Source: Ancylobacter aquaticus (GTDB lineage Bacteria > Pseudomonadota > Alphaproteobacteria > Rhizobiales > Xanthobacteraceae). From it: a DNA stretch of 64,000 bases. The position numbers and the translations under genes were made by a program. This document shows, piece after piece, positions 24,363 through 34,228 of the stretch; position 1 is the stretch's first letter, and every line of letters begins with the position of its first letter. The notes under the pieces were generated by a model. It saw nothing but the letters and a program-made list of their open reading frames with translations. It was not told where the DNA came from and did not search any database. Where the stretch lies: positions 372,001 through 436,000 of the forward strand of contig NZ_SMFY01000001.1 in the NCBI RefSeq assembly GCF_004339465.1. Direction: 5' to 3'.

Positions 24363-25215
24363 GGCGGGCCTCCATCGGCGCCACCATCGCCAGCCGGCGA
24401 TAGATGCGCTCATCGGGTGCGAAGAACGCGAAGGCGTCGGCATGCTCGGAGAAGCGCAGGCTCTCATTCATGCCGAGCCCCAGGAAACCGCCGCGCGTGA
24501 GCGACTCCCTGAACAGCCCCAGGGCCCTGTCCTGCAGGCTTGAGTCGAAATAGATGAGCACGTTGCGGCAGGAGATCAGGTGCATCTCGGAAAACACCTG
24601 ATCGGAGGCGAGGCTGTGCTCGGCGAACACGGTGCGCGCGCGCAGCGACTTGTCGAACACCGCCCCGCCATAGGCAGCGGTGTAATAGTCCGACAGCGAG
24701 GAGCGCCCGCCGGCCTTGCGGTGGTTCTCGGTGAAGAGGGGGATGCGGTCGAGTTCGTAGATGCCCAGTTCGGCCCGGGCCAGCGCCACCGGGTTGATCT
24801 CGGTGGCGTAGAACATGGTGCGCGCTTCCAGCCCCTCCTCGCGGAAGAGGATCGCCAGCGAGTAGAGTTCCTCCCCGGCGCTGCACCCCGCTACCCAGAC
24901 CTTGAGCGAGGGGAAGGTGCGCAGATGCGGGATCACCTCCTCGCGCAGGGTGCGGAAATAGGTCGGGTCGCGGAACATCTCGCTCACCTGCACGGTGAGG
25001 CAGTCGATCATGATCGGCAGCAGCTCGGGTTCGCGCAGCAGCCGCGCCTGCACATGAGAAAGCGTGTCGCAGTGCAGCCGCTGGCGCAGTAATTCGGCCC
25101 GCCGGCTCAGCGAGGAGCGCGAATAGGAGCGGAAATCATAGTGGTAGCGGCGATGGATCGCCTCGACCAGCAGGTCGAGCTCGATCTTCTCGCTCACGCT
25201 GGAGAGGCCGGTCAT
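24349..25215 (-). CDS. CheR-type protein-glutamate methyltransferase
   Basis: 288-residue CheR family methyltransferase. It has an alpha-helical N-terminal domain (about 1-75) and an AdoMet-binding domain with 'VWVAGCSAGEELYSLAILF'. The usual GCSTGEE is GCSAGEE here. Ends of the fold 'LISCRNVLIYFD' fit the family. No chemoreceptor or CheB gene is nearby and it lies between two hybrid kinases with coupled overlaps, so it more likely modifies a partner in this kinase network than a chemotaxis receptor. ATGA overlap with the kinase gene before it. Confidence 0.85.
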   Translation of the reverse strand: MTGLSSVSEKIELDLLVEAIHRRYHYDFRSYSRSSLSRRAELLRQRLHCDTLSHVQARLLREPELLPIMIDCLTVQVSEMFRDPTYFRTLREEVIPHLRTFPSLKVWVAGCSAGEELYSLAILFREEGLEARTMFYATEINPVALARAELGIYELDRIPLFTENHRKAGGRSSLSDYYTAAYGGAVFDKSLRARTVFAEHSLASDQVFSEMHLISCRNVLIYFDSSLQDRALGLFRESLTRGGFLGLGMNESLRFSEHADAFAFFAPDERIYRRLAMVAPMEARHGVA

Positions 25216-28200
25216 CGCGACATCCACACCCGGGCGAGGGACAGCAGCTTGTCCACGTCCAGCGGCTTGGCGAGGTAGTCGTTGGCGCCGGCCGCCAGGC
25301 ACTGCTCCTGGTCGTCCGCCATCGCCTTGGCGGTGAGCATGATGACCGGCAGTGTCTCCCAGCCCGGCCGCCGACGGATCTCGCGTGTGGCGGTGAGGCC
25401 GTCCATCTCCGGCATCATCACGTCCATCAGCACGAGGTCGATCGGCTCGCCTCCCTCTGCCTTCTCCAAAAGTTCGAGTGCTTCCCGGCCATTGCGGGCG
25501 ATCTGCACCCGGGCGCCGTGCGGTTCGAAAATGCTGGTCAGGGCGAAGACGTTGCGCACATCGTCCTCCACCACGAGGATGTGGCGGCCTTCGAGGCGGG
25601 CGTCGCGGTTGAGCGAGGTGGCGAGCAGCTTCTGCTGCTGCACCGGCAGGTCGGACACCACCTGATGCAGGAACAGCGTCACTTCGTCGATCAGCCGCTC
25701 CGGCGATTTCGCGCCCTTGATGATGATCGACTTGGAGTAGCGGCGCAGCCGAAGCTCCTCGGCATCGGTAAGTTCGCGCGCGGTGTAGACGATGACCGGC
25801 GGGAACGCCGCCGCCTCGTTGTCGGCGAGCCGGCTCAGCAGATCGAAGCCGGTGGCGTCCGGCAGCGTCATGTCGAGCACCATGCAATCGAAGGTCTCGC
25901 TTTCCAGCCGGGCCAGCGCTTCGGCGGCGGTGGCGGCGCCAAGCGTCTCGACCTCCTTGGCGGAGAGAAGCTCGCTCAGGCCCCGCAGCTGGGCGGGGTC
26001 GTCCTCGACGATCAGGATGCGGCGCAGCTGGCGCGCCATGCGGAATTCGAGGCGCTCCAGCGCCTGCACCAACTCGTCGCGCTTGACCGGCTTCATCATG
26101 TAGCTGACCGCGCCATAGGCCATGGCGGTCTGCTCGTAGTCGCTGGCGGAGACCACATGCACCGCGATGTGGCGGGTGCGGGCGTCGTGCTTCAGCCGGT
26201 CGAGAACCGTGAGGCCGGAATGGTCGGGCAGCCCCATGTCGAGCACCACCGCGTGCGGCAGATATTGCCGCGCGGCGATCACCCCGTCATCGGCGGTCGC
26301 GGTGACGATGCACTGGAAGCCGAGCTCATGGGCGAGATCGAGCAGGATACGGGCGAAGGCGAGGTCGTCCTCCACCACCAGGATGAGCCGCGAGCCGGCG
26401 GTCAGGCGCGTCCGGTCGTCGTCGATGCCGGCCGGCGGCCGGGCGGAGAGGCCGGTCGTCTCGTCGGTCGGCGCCGGCTGTGGCGCCTCACGGCGGACGG
26501 CAGGGCTGCGGCGGCCCGAGCGGGCGGGGGGCGCCGGGCTGGCGCTGTCGACGACGATACCGCGGAAGCGGGTCGGCACCACCAGGCTGAAGGTGCTGCC
26601 TTCGCCCAGCCGGCTTTCCAGCTGGATTTCGCCGCCGAGCAGAATGGTGAGCTCGCGGGAAATGGACAGGCCGAGCCCGGTGCCGCCATAGCGGCGATCA
26701 ATGGTCCCGTCGGCCTGCTGGAAGGCCTCGAAGATCGCCTCCTGCTGTTCCTCGGCGATGCCGATGCCGGAATCGCGGACCGAGAAGACGAGGAGGTCGC
26801 CGGGCGCCGCCTGAACGGAAAGAACCACCTCGCCCTGCGCGGTGAACTTGACCGCGTTGGAAAGGAAGTTCTTGAGTACCTGTTCGAGGCGCTGGGGGTC
26901 GCTTTCCAGCAACTGCGGCACCTGCGGCCCGATCTCGGCCCGCAGGGCGACGCTCTTCTGCGCCGCCTGCGGCTCGAAGCTGCGGATGAGCTTCTCGGCG
27001 AGGCCCGCGATCTCCACCTGCTGGGGCCTCAGCTCCAGCTTGCCGGCTTCGATCTTCGACAGGTCGAGAATGTCGTTGATGAGGGTGAGAAGGTCATTGC
27101 CCGAGGTTTCGATCATCTGGGCGAAGCCCACCTGATCCTCGGTCAGATTGCCGTGCCGGTTCTCGCCCAGCAACCGCGCCATGATGAGCAGCGCGTTCAG
27201 CGGCGTGCGCAGCTCATGCGACATGTTGGCGAGGAATTCGGACTTGTAGCGGCTGGCGGTGGCGAGGTCGTTCGCCCGCTCCTTCAGCGCGCCCTGGGTG
27301 CGGGCGAGATCGTCGCGCTGGGCTTCCAGCAGCTGGGTCTGCTCCTCCAGCTGGGCGTTGGATTCCTCCAGCTCCGCCTGCTGCCGCTCCAGCCGGCGCT
27401 GCGAATCCTGCAGGGCCTGGCTCTGCTCGTTCAGTTCCTCGTTCGCGGCGGTCAGCTCCTCGCCATGGGCGCGCAGCTCTTCCGCCTGCCGACGGGTTTC
27501 CTCCAGCAGTTCCTCCAGCCGGGTGCGGTACTGCGCCGAGCGCAGCGCGACGCCGACCACGCCGGCGGTGCGCTCCAGAAACTCCAGCGCCTCGATGCCC
27601 GGCTTGCGGCGGAAGCCGAGTTCGAGCACGCCATTGACCTCGTCATCCTCGCGGGTCGGGGTTAGCAGCAGCCAGTCCGGCTTGGCCTTGCCCAGCGACG
27701 AGCCGAAATAGAGATAGCCCTCGGGCACGGTATCAACGGTGAAGCTGCGCTTGTCGGCGATGACCTGGCCGACAAGGCCGTCGCCCCGGCGAATGCGGGC
27801 CGGAACGGGCGCTTCGGCCGGCACGCCATAGCTCGCGGCACGGGCGAAGGCGTCGCTGTCGCGGATATAAAAGAGAGCGGCCTGCGCGCCCAGGCGCTCG
27901 GCGAGGAAAGTGAGGACGCGCTCCCCCAGCTCCCGGCTGGACAGGTCGCCCATCATCCGGCGCGAGAGATCGACCTGCGCCGTGCGGATCCATTCCTCGC
28001 GGCGAACGGCGAGCTTGTTGCGGATGAAGAAAAAGCCCGTCGCCGCCAGTATCCACACCGTGGTGATGCCCATGGAGCGGTTGAGAAGGGCGATGCTGGG
28101 GTCGATGCCGGCTCTGTCGACCAGAAAGCCCGTTACGATGACGCCGGTGACGGCGGCGGCGGTGACGAGCGGCACAAAGGTGCGCAAGGCGAGATAGGCC

Positions 28201-28310
28201 AACACCACCGGAATGAAGTAGATGACCCACACGGCCACGCCGAGCGGAAACGAAAGATCCGCCAGAAACACCAGCGCGGTGAGCGCCGCGAGAATGGCAT
28301 AGAGAAGCAT
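25212..28310 (-). CDS. Membrane hybrid histidine kinase with GAF domain and three receivers
   Basis: 1032-residue sensor kinase. Membrane helices cover residues 1-97, and a GAF-like domain about 115-262. A long Glu/Gln-rich coiled coil at 262-355 is followed by HisKA with phospho-His H365 in NMSHELRTPLN. HATPase has 'DSGIGI' and 'GTGLGLSI', then three successive receivers, each with its Asp (VLDMGLPDHSG, VLDMTLPDATG, LMDVMMPEMDG). The order kinase, receiver, receiver, receiver is typical of large regulatory kinases. The start ATG at 28310 has GGGGAGAAG upstream. The gene heads a three-gene operon with CheR and the HWE kinase. The signal is unknown. Confidence 0.87.
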   Translation of the reverse strand: MLLYAILAALTALVFLADLSFPLGVAVWVIYFIPVVLAYLALRTFVPLVTAAAVTGVIVTGFLVDRAGIDPSIALLNRSMGITTVWILAATGFFFIRNKLAVRREEWIRTAQVDLSRRMMGDLSSRELGERVLTFLAERLGAQAALFYIRDSDAFARAASYGVPAEAPVPARIRRGDGLVGQVIADKRSFTVDTVPEGYLYFGSSLGKAKPDWLLLTPTREDDEVNGVLELGFRRKPGIEALEFLERTAGVVGVALRSAQYRTRLEELLEETRRQAEELRAHGEELTAANEELNEQSQALQDSQRRLERQQAELEESNAQLEEQTQLLEAQRDDLARTQGALKERANDLATASRYKSEFLANMSHELRTPLNALLIMARLLGENRHGNLTEDQVGFAQMIETSGNDLLTLINDILDLSKIEAGKLELRPQQVEIAGLAEKLIRSFEPQAAQKSVALRAEIGPQVPQLLESDPQRLEQVLKNFLSNAVKFTAQGEVVLSVQAAPGDLLVFSVRDSGIGIAEEQQEAIFEAFQQADGTIDRRYGGTGLGLSISRELTILLGGEIQLESRLGEGSTFSLVVPTRFRGIVVDSASPAPPARSGRRSPAVRREAPQPAPTDETTGLSARPPAGIDDDRTRLTAGSRLILVVEDDLAFARILLDLAHELGFQCIVTATADDGVIAARQYLPHAVVLDMGLPDHSGLTVLDRLKHDARTRHIAVHVVSASDYEQTAMAYGAVSYMMKPVKRDELVQALERLEFRMARQLRRILIVEDDPAQLRGLSELLSAKEVETLGAATAAEALARLESETFDCMVLDMTLPDATGFDLLSRLADNEAAAFPPVIVYTARELTDAEELRLRRYSKSIIIKGAKSPERLIDEVTLFLHQVVSDLPVQQQKLLATSLNRDARLEGRHILVVEDDVRNVFALTSIFEPHGARVQIARNGREALELLEKAEGGEPIDLVLMDVMMPEMDGLTATREIRRRPGWETLPVIMLTAKAMADDQEQCLAAGANDYLAKPLDVDKLLSLARVWMSR

Positions 28311-28508
28311 CGGCTTCTCCCCGAGCGCCCTGAACTGCACGCCGCCATCACTCCCCTGAAAAGACGACACGAAGCGGGCCACGCCATCGCTGGCGCCACG
28401 GTTGCCACGCGCCGGCGCATTCGCCCGGCGCCCATAAACTGCCCTGCGCCCCAAAGGTTCCGGGCGTGGCAAAACTTTTTTGCTGGCCGGGAATGCGGCC
28501 GGCGCCGC

Positions 28509-30248
28509 TTACGCCGGAATGCGGTCGGCTTCGGTGAACTGGGTCCGTACCATGCGTGCGTAGAGCCCACCCCGGTCCAGCAATTCGGCATGCTTGCCCT
28601 GCTCGGCGACGCCCTCGCGGGTGACGACGACGATGCGGTCGGCGGTGCGGATGGTCGACAGGCGGTGGGCGATGATCAGCGTGGTGCGGCCCACCGAGAG
28701 CGCCGCCAGCGCGCGCTGGATTTCCCACTCGGTTTCGCTGTCGAGCGCCGAGGTCGCCTCGTCCAGGATGAGGATGGGCGGGTCCTTGAGGAACATGCGG
28801 GCGATGGCGAGCCGCTGCTTCTGCCCGCCCGAGAGCTTAACCCCGCGTTCGCCGATCACCGTGTCGAGACCGAGCGGCAGCTCGGCGAGCAGGCCGTCGA
28901 GCTGCGCCCGGCGCGCCGCCTCGCGGATCGCGGCTTCGCTGGCGTCCAGCCGGCCATAGGCTATGTTCTCGCGGATCGTGCCGCCGAACAGGAACACGTC
29001 CTGCTGGACGATGCCGATGTTCCGCCGCAGCGAATCGAGGCTCACATCGCGTATGTCGTTGCCGTCTATGGTGATGCGGCCGCCGGTGACGTCGTAGAAG
29101 CGGGGCAGCAACGAGCACAGCGTGGTCTTGCCGGCGCCGGAGGGGCCGACGAAGGCGACGCTCTCGCCGGCGCGGATGTCGAGGTCGATCCCCTTCAGCA
29201 CCGGCGCCGCCGGGCCATAGGCAAAGCGCACGCCCTCATAGCGGATGGCGCCCTTCACATTGGCCAGCCCGACCGCGCCGGGACGGTCGGCCACATCAGG
29301 CCGTGTGGCGAGGAAGTCGAGATAGGAGCGCAGCCCGGCAATGCCCTTGGGGTACACCTCCATGACGGCGGCGATCTTCTCCAGCGGCCGGAAGAACACC
29401 CCGACCAGCAGGAGAAAACCGACGAAGCCGCCATTCGTCAGCTCGCCGCGCAGCACGAACCAGGTGCCGGCCAGCATGATGACGACCTGGGTCAGCCGCA
29501 TGCCGAGATAGGAGAGCGAGGCATTGGCCGCCAGCAGCCGGTAGGCCTCCAGCTTGGTGCTGCGGTAGCTGGCGTTCTCCACCGCGAACAGCCGGCTCTC
29601 ATGTTCCTCGTTGGCGAAGGACTGCACCACGCGGATGCCGCCGATATTCTCCTCGATCCGGGCATTGAAGGCGCCGACGCGGCCGAACAAGGCGCGGAAA
29701 TTCTCCGTCATCCGTCGCCCGTAGCGGGTGGTGATCAGCGCGCTGGCGGGAACGATGATGGCGGTGAGAATGGCAAGCTCGACATTGACGCTCAGCATCA
29801 CCGCGAAGGCGCCGATGAAGGTCATCACCGCGATGAACACGTCCTCGGGGCCGTGATGGGCGACCTCGCCGATCTCTTCGAGGTCCTTGGTGAGCTTGGC
29901 CACGAGATGCCCGGTCTTGTGGTTGTCGAAGAAGGAGAAGGACAGCTTCTGCACATGGTCGAAGGCGCGGCGGCGCATCTCGGTCTCGATGTTGATGCCG
30001 AGCATGTGTCCCCAATAGGTGACGATGGCCATCAGCGCCGCATTGAGCAAATAGATCACCAGCAGGCCCACCGCCGCCCACACAATGAGGTGCCAGTCCT
30101 GCCCCGGTAGCAGGTGGTCGATGAACAGCTTCACCGCCAGCGGGAAGCCGAGCTCCATCAGGCCGGACACCACCGCGCAGGAAAAATCGAGCATGAACAG
30201 CCCCTTATAGGGGGCGTAATAGGTCAGGAAAGGCCGGATGAGCTGCAT
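28509..30248 (-). CDS. Type-I exporter-fold ABC transporter (TMD fused to ATPase), siderophore locus
   Basis: 579 residues: six helices in the first 300 residues, then an ATPase with Walker A GPSGAGKTT, signature LSGGQKQRLAIAR, Walker B ILILDEATSALD, and switch His. It lies 21 bases after the siderophore-interacting reductase gene. In IrtA of mycobacteria, a reductase domain is fused to this type of ABC half-transporter for importing iron-siderophores, so the two genes here may be a split version of it. The alternative is a siderophore or drug exporter. It could work as a homodimer since no second half is visible. Confidence 0.8.
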   Translation of the reverse strand: MQLIRPFLTYYAPYKGLFMLDFSCAVVSGLMELGFPLAVKLFIDHLLPGQDWHLIVWAAVGLLVIYLLNAALMAIVTYWGHMLGINIETEMRRRAFDHVQKLSFSFFDNHKTGHLVAKLTKDLEEIGEVAHHGPEDVFIAVMTFIGAFAVMLSVNVELAILTAIIVPASALITTRYGRRMTENFRALFGRVGAFNARIEENIGGIRVVQSFANEEHESRLFAVENASYRSTKLEAYRLLAANASLSYLGMRLTQVVIMLAGTWFVLRGELTNGGFVGFLLLVGVFFRPLEKIAAVMEVYPKGIAGLRSYLDFLATRPDVADRPGAVGLANVKGAIRYEGVRFAYGPAAPVLKGIDLDIRAGESVAFVGPSGAGKTTLCSLLPRFYDVTGGRITIDGNDIRDVSLDSLRRNIGIVQQDVFLFGGTIRENIAYGRLDASEAAIREAARRAQLDGLLAELPLGLDTVIGERGVKLSGGQKQRLAIARMFLKDPPILILDEATSALDSETEWEIQRALAALSVGRTTLIIAHRLSTIRTADRIVVVTREGVAEQGKHAELLDRGGLYARMVRTQFTEADRIPA

Positions 30249-30269
30249 GATGGATCGCTTATAGCGGCC

Positions 30270-31346
30270 TCAGTCGGCCAGATCGATACCCGGATGGCCA
30301 AGCCGCCAATAGGCGGCGATGGCGCACCGGCGCTTGGCGAGGCCGCGCTCGCCGGTGACAAGGCGTCGAAGCGCCCGCGCTGTCTTCTGCTCGCAGCCCG
30401 CCCATACGTGCACCTCGTCCCCGTCTGGCGGAAAGCGGACGGCACGCACCGCCTGTTCCAGCCGATCGCCGGTGCCGGGGGCGGCACCGTCGCGGTGCAG
30501 CCATTGCACGTCGAGCCGGGCGGGGGAAGGCAACGGCTGGTGCTCGCGCGCATCCGCCACTTCCAGCCGGATCACCGCCTCGGCATCGGCGGGAAGGGCG
30601 GCCGCCATGCGGGCAATGGCCGGCAGCGCGGTCTCATCGCCGGCCAGCAGGTACCAGCGGGCAGGCGGCAGGCCGGCGCCGCCGGGGCCGAGCAGGCCGA
30701 CCCGGTCGCCGGCATGGACCCGGCGGGCCCAGTCCGCCCCCGGCGTGGCAAGGCCGGGATGCTGCATCACGTCGAGCGCGATTTCGCCGCGCGCGTTGTC
30801 GACCTCCCGCACCGTGTAGACGCGCGGTGTCAGCGCGTCCGCGTCGGTAGGCCAGATCGTGCGCCCGTCCGGCGCCGTGTGCGGCCAGACCGGATCGCGG
30901 CCGGCAGGGGGAATGAGCACCCGCACATGCAGCCCGCCGGCGGCGAAATGCGCGGCGTCGCCTTCCAGCACCACGCGACGCATCAGGGGCGTCAACTGCC
31001 GGGTCGAGGCGACGCGCATCTCGCGGAAATAGGGCAGGGACGGGTTGCCCGCGCCATGGCCTTCCCAGGCGAAGGCGGCAACGGTGCCGGCCGCCGCCGC
31101 ATGGATGTGCTCGGCCAGCTGCATCTTGAGCACCGCCAGCCGGTCCTCGCTGGCGCTGCGGGCGCGCAGGCCGAGACGGCCGGCCTCGATGGCGAGATCG
31201 ACCTCGCCGCACCAGTTCTCCAGCCGGGCGGTGCCGGGCGCGCGGTGTCGGGTCGCCTCCGGTTCGAGCCGGTCGCACAGAAGGGCAAGCAGGTCGGCCG
31301 GCGCCGTGCAGGGTATGTGGGCATAAGCGGTGAAACGGTCAGCCAT
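30270..31346 (-). CDS. Siderophore-interacting flavin reductase with DUF2218 N-terminus
   Basis: 358-residue cytoplasmic protein. Residues 1-95 are a DUF2218 domain (MADRFTAYAHIPCTAPADLLALLCDRLE...). Residues 100-350 are the SIP/ViuB-type reductase, with FAD-binding motif 'RVYTVREV' and a C-terminal NAD-side motif 'VWAGCEQKTARALRR' and 'AAYWRLG'. It removes iron from siderophores by reducing Fe(III). GGAGGA is upstream of the ATG. It overlaps the FhuB stop by 8 bases. Confidence 0.9.
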   Translation of the reverse strand: MADRFTAYAHIPCTAPADLLALLCDRLEPEATRHRAPGTARLENWCGEVDLAIEAGRLGLRARSASEDRLAVLKMQLAEHIHAAAAGTVAAFAWEGHGAGNPSLPYFREMRVASTRQLTPLMRRVVLEGDAAHFAAGGLHVRVLIPPAGRDPVWPHTAPDGRTIWPTDADALTPRVYTVREVDNARGEIALDVMQHPGLATPGADWARRVHAGDRVGLLGPGGAGLPPARWYLLAGDETALPAIARMAAALPADAEAVIRLEVADAREHQPLPSPARLDVQWLHRDGAAPGTGDRLEQAVRAVRFPPDGDEVHVWAGCEQKTARALRRLVTGERGLAKRRCAIAAYWRLGHPGIDLAD

Positions 31347-33327
31347 GCCGGCGTCCTCCTCTTTGCAGCAGCCAGATCAGGTAGGGGCCGCCGACCAGCG
31401 CCGCGAGCAGGCCGGTGGGCAGCTGATAGGGAAAGGCCAGCATGCGGGCCAGCCAGTCGGCAAGAAGCAGCACTCCCGCGCCGATCAGTGCCGAGGCGAA
31501 GACGAAGGCGCGGCCGGAGACAAATCCGGAGAGGCGGGCCAGATGCGGGCCGATCAAGCCGACGAGGCTCAGCGGGCCGACGAAGAACGCGGCCACCCCG
31601 GTCATCAGCGCCGCCAGCAAAGTGAGAATGAGCTGGCTGGCGCCGACCGGCACGCCGAGCGAGGCGCTGACCCCCGCGCCGAGCGGCAGGATGTCCAGCC
31701 AGCGGCCGAGAACGGCGACCGGCAACAGCAGCACCAGCGCGCAGGCCGCGAGCATCCAGGCCTCATTGGCCCCGACCTTGTCGGTGGAACCGGACATCCA
31801 GGCCAGCAGCCGGAAGCTGCCGGGCCCGCCGGCGGCAAAGACGGCGGAGAGGATGGCGAGCCCGGTGCAGCCCAGCGCGATGCCGCACAGAAGCAGCCTT
31901 TCCGCCGCGAATCCGGTCCACGCCGCCATCAGCAGCACCAGCGCGAGTGCCCCGAGCGCCCCGCCGGCGCTGGCGGCGAGCAGCAGGGCGGCGCTCGGCG
32001 CGGGCGAGAGGGTGAGCGCTATGGCGAGCCCGACACCGGCGCCGGCGCTCACCCCCAGCACTTCCGGGCCGGCCAGCGGGTTGCCGGTCAGCCGCTGCAT
32101 AATCGCGCCTGCCGCCCCGAGCAGCCCGCCCGCCGCCGCCGCCGCGACGATGCGGGGAATGCGGAAGGCCGCCAGCTCCGCCAGCAGCGGGCCGGTGGCG
32201 AGCGCCCAGCCCTCGAGATCGCGCCCGGCCAGCAGCGCGAGGGCGGCCATCAGCAGTGCCCCGGCCGCCAGCAGGACCAGGGCGCGCCCGGGTCGGCGAA
32301 GGCGGCGGGTGTGGCCCGTGGCCATGGGCTGGCGCGGCGCGGAGACCGGCAGGCGCGGCAGCAGCCAAAGCAGAAGCGGCCCGCCGAGCAGGCCAACCGC
32401 CGCGCCGGTGGGGATCAGGTCGCCACCGTCGCTGGCCGTCAGCTGCACGAGGCTGTCGGTGATCCACAGCATCAGCGCGCCGATCAGCGGCGAGGCGAGC
32501 AGCAGGGCGCCCGGTCGCCGCGCGCCGCCGAGGCGGGCGAAGGCGGGGGCGGCGAGGCCGACAAAGCCGATCACGCCCACCTGCGAGACGACGCTTGCCG
32601 CCAGCCAGACGGCCAGCGCGATGATGCCGAGCCGCATCCCCTGCACCGCCGCGCCGAGGCTGCGGGCGGCGGCATCGTCCAGCGTCATCAGGTCGAGCGG
32701 GCGCAGCAGCAGCAGGGCGGCCGCGGCGCCGAGCGCCAGCCTTGTACCGACCAGCAGCGCCGGCTGCCAGTTCTGCTGGTGCAGCGCACCGGCGCCCCAG
32801 ATGAAGAGCGAGAATACATAGTCGCCGCGCGCCAGGATCAGCGCCGCGCTCATCGCCCCCGCCATCAGCGACAGCGTCATGCCGGCGACGACGACCGTGA
32901 CCGGCTCGAAGCCGCGCCGCCAGCTCATCGCCAGGACCAGCGCCACGGCGACGATGCCGCCCGCAAACGCGGTGCCTTCGCGGGAGAAGGCGAGCAGCGC
33001 CGGCGCGAAGGCCATGGCGAGCGTCAGCGCCAGCTGGGCGCCGGCGGCGATGCCCAGTGTCGAGGGATCGGCGATCGGGTTGCGCAGCACACGCTGGAGC
33101 AGCGCGCCGGAAAGCCCCAGAGCCGCCCCCGCCAGCAGCGCCGTCGCCGCACGCGGCAGCAGGCTGTGCCAGAGCAGCAGTTGCTGCAGCGCTGGTGCGT
33201 CCGGGCCGGCCAGCGTCGGCTGGCGGGCCAGCACCAGCGCGAACAGCAGCGTACCGAGCAGGCCGAGCGCCAGCCCGATATGGAGCGGGCGCCGTCTGGC
33301 GGGTCGGGGAAGCGTCAGCTCAGCCAA
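31339..33327 (-). CDS. fhuB: Ferric-siderophore ABC permease, double-length FhuB-type
   Basis: 662 residues, twice the size of a FecCD permease, with two similar halves that each carry about ten helices. Family motifs such as 'ALGLSGALLQRVLRNPIADPSTLGIAAGA' appear in the first half and 'GLLGAAGAIMQRLTGNPLAGPEVLGVSAGA' in the second, showing the duplication. The start is a TTG at 33327 with GAGGGGG upstream, and it overlaps the binding-protein stop by 8 bases. It moves hydroxamate-type siderophore-iron through the inner membrane together with the binding protein and ATPase of this operon. Confidence 0.92.
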   Translation of the reverse strand: MAELTLPRPARRRPLHIGLALGLLGTLLFALVLARQPTLAGPDAPALQQLLLWHSLLPRAATALLAGAALGLSGALLQRVLRNPIADPSTLGIAAGAQLALTLAMAFAPALLAFSREGTAFAGGIVAVALVLAMSWRRGFEPVTVVVAGMTLSLMAGAMSAALILARGDYVFSLFIWGAGALHQQNWQPALLVGTRLALGAAAALLLLRPLDLMTLDDAAARSLGAAVQGMRLGIIALAVWLAASVVSQVGVIGFVGLAAPAFARLGGARRPGALLLASPLIGALMLWITDSLVQLTASDGGDLIPTGAAVGLLGGPLLLWLLPRLPVSAPRQPMATGHTRRLRRPGRALVLLAAGALLMAALALLAGRDLEGWALATGPLLAELAAFRIPRIVAAAAAGGLLGAAGAIMQRLTGNPLAGPEVLGVSAGAGVGLAIALTLSPAPSAALLLAASAGGALGALALVLLMAAWTGFAAERLLLCGIALGCTGLAILSAVFAAGGPGSFRLLAWMSGSTDKVGANEAWMLAACALVLLLPVAVLGRWLDILPLGAGVSASLGVPVGASQLILTLLAALMTGVAAFFVGPLSLVGLIGPHLARLSGFVSGRAFVFASALIGAGVLLLADWLARMLAFPYQLPTGLLAALVGGPYLIWLLQRGGRRHG

Positions 33328-34228
33328 GATCGCCCCCTCGGCCCGCCGCGTCGCCCTCGGCTCGCAGCGCTGCGCTCAGCAGCCGGGCGAAGCGGGCCGC
33401 CGCCGGCAGCCCGCCGAACGGGTCGACGCTGTCGAGAACGGCGAGGCGCCGGTCGCGGATATTGGGAAGGGCGTTCCACAGCACGCTCTGCCCGAGCACC
33501 CGCGCGGCGTCCGGCGGCACCGGGCGCAGGACGATGAGGAACGCTTCGGGAAAGCGCGCCAGCGCTTCCAGCCCGATGGGGGCGGAGGCGGCATAGGAGG
33601 TGCGCTCGCCCCAGGCATTGGCGAGGCCGAGACGCCCCAGCACTTCGCCGAACAGGCTGTCGGCGCCGAAGACGCGGAAATGGCGGGCATCGCCGAGATT
33701 GAGCACCAGCACGGGCCGGCCGGCGTGTCCGGCGAGGTTCGCGCGGTCCCGGACGAGCTGAGCGGTGACGTCGGCGATCAGCGCGCGGGCGGCATCCTCC
33801 CGCCCTGTCACTGCCCCGATCCGCACCGCTGCCGCCTCGGCACGCGCGAAAGGAGGATCGCCGGTACGGTAGATGGAAATGGTCTCCACCGGCGCGACAA
33901 GGCGCAGCTTCGGCTCCATCTCGGCGTAGTAGTTCGAGCTGAAGATGAGGCTGGGGCGGGCGAGCCTCAAAGCCTCGAAATTCGGCGCGCCGCGCAGGCC
34001 GATGTCGATCACGGAAGGCGGAACCGGCGGCTCCACCGCCACCGTGCGGAACAGCACCAGCTCGGCCGCGGCCACCGGCGTGATCCCCATGCCGAGCAGC
34101 GTCTCCAGCAGCGCCCAGTCGATTGTGGCCACCCGCAGCGCCGCTCCCTGCGCGCGGGCGCCCGGCGCCGCGAGCGTTGCTGCGGCCGCGAGCAGGGCGC
34201 GGCGGCTGAGCCCCGGCCCGGATCTCAC
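33320..34228 (-). CDS. fhuD: Periplasmic iron-siderophore-binding protein, FhuD-like
   Basis: 302-residue binding protein that passes siderophore-iron to FhuB. It carries a twin-arginine signal (L-S-R-R-A-L-L at residues 7-13) and a cleavage region 'APGARAQG'. The mature part has the PeripBP_2 helical-backbone organisation with 'IDIGLRGAPNFEALRLARPSLIFSS', the typical FhuD segment. The start is a GTG at 34228, overlapping the FhuC stop (GTGA). Confidence 0.9.
   Translation of the reverse strand: MRSGPGLSRRALLAAAATLAAPGARAQGAALRVATIDWALLETLLGMGITPVAAAELVLFRTVAVEPPVPPSVIDIGLRGAPNFEALRLARPSLIFSSNYYAEMEPKLRLVAPVETISIYRTGDPPFARAEAAAVRIGAVTGREDAARALIADVTAQLVRDRANLAGHAGRPVLVLNLGDARHFRVFGADSLFGEVLGRLGLANAWGERTSYAASAPIGLEALARFPEAFLIVLRPVPPDAARVLGQSVLWNALPNIRDRRLAVLDSVDPFGGLPAAARFARLLSAALRAEGDAAGRGGDLG

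Noticed and set aside
31330..33537. A 735-residue plus-strand open frame antisense to fhuB
   Set aside because: Low-complexity Gln/Arg/Gly translation. It is the mirror of a hydrophobic GC-rich gene with no ribosome site.
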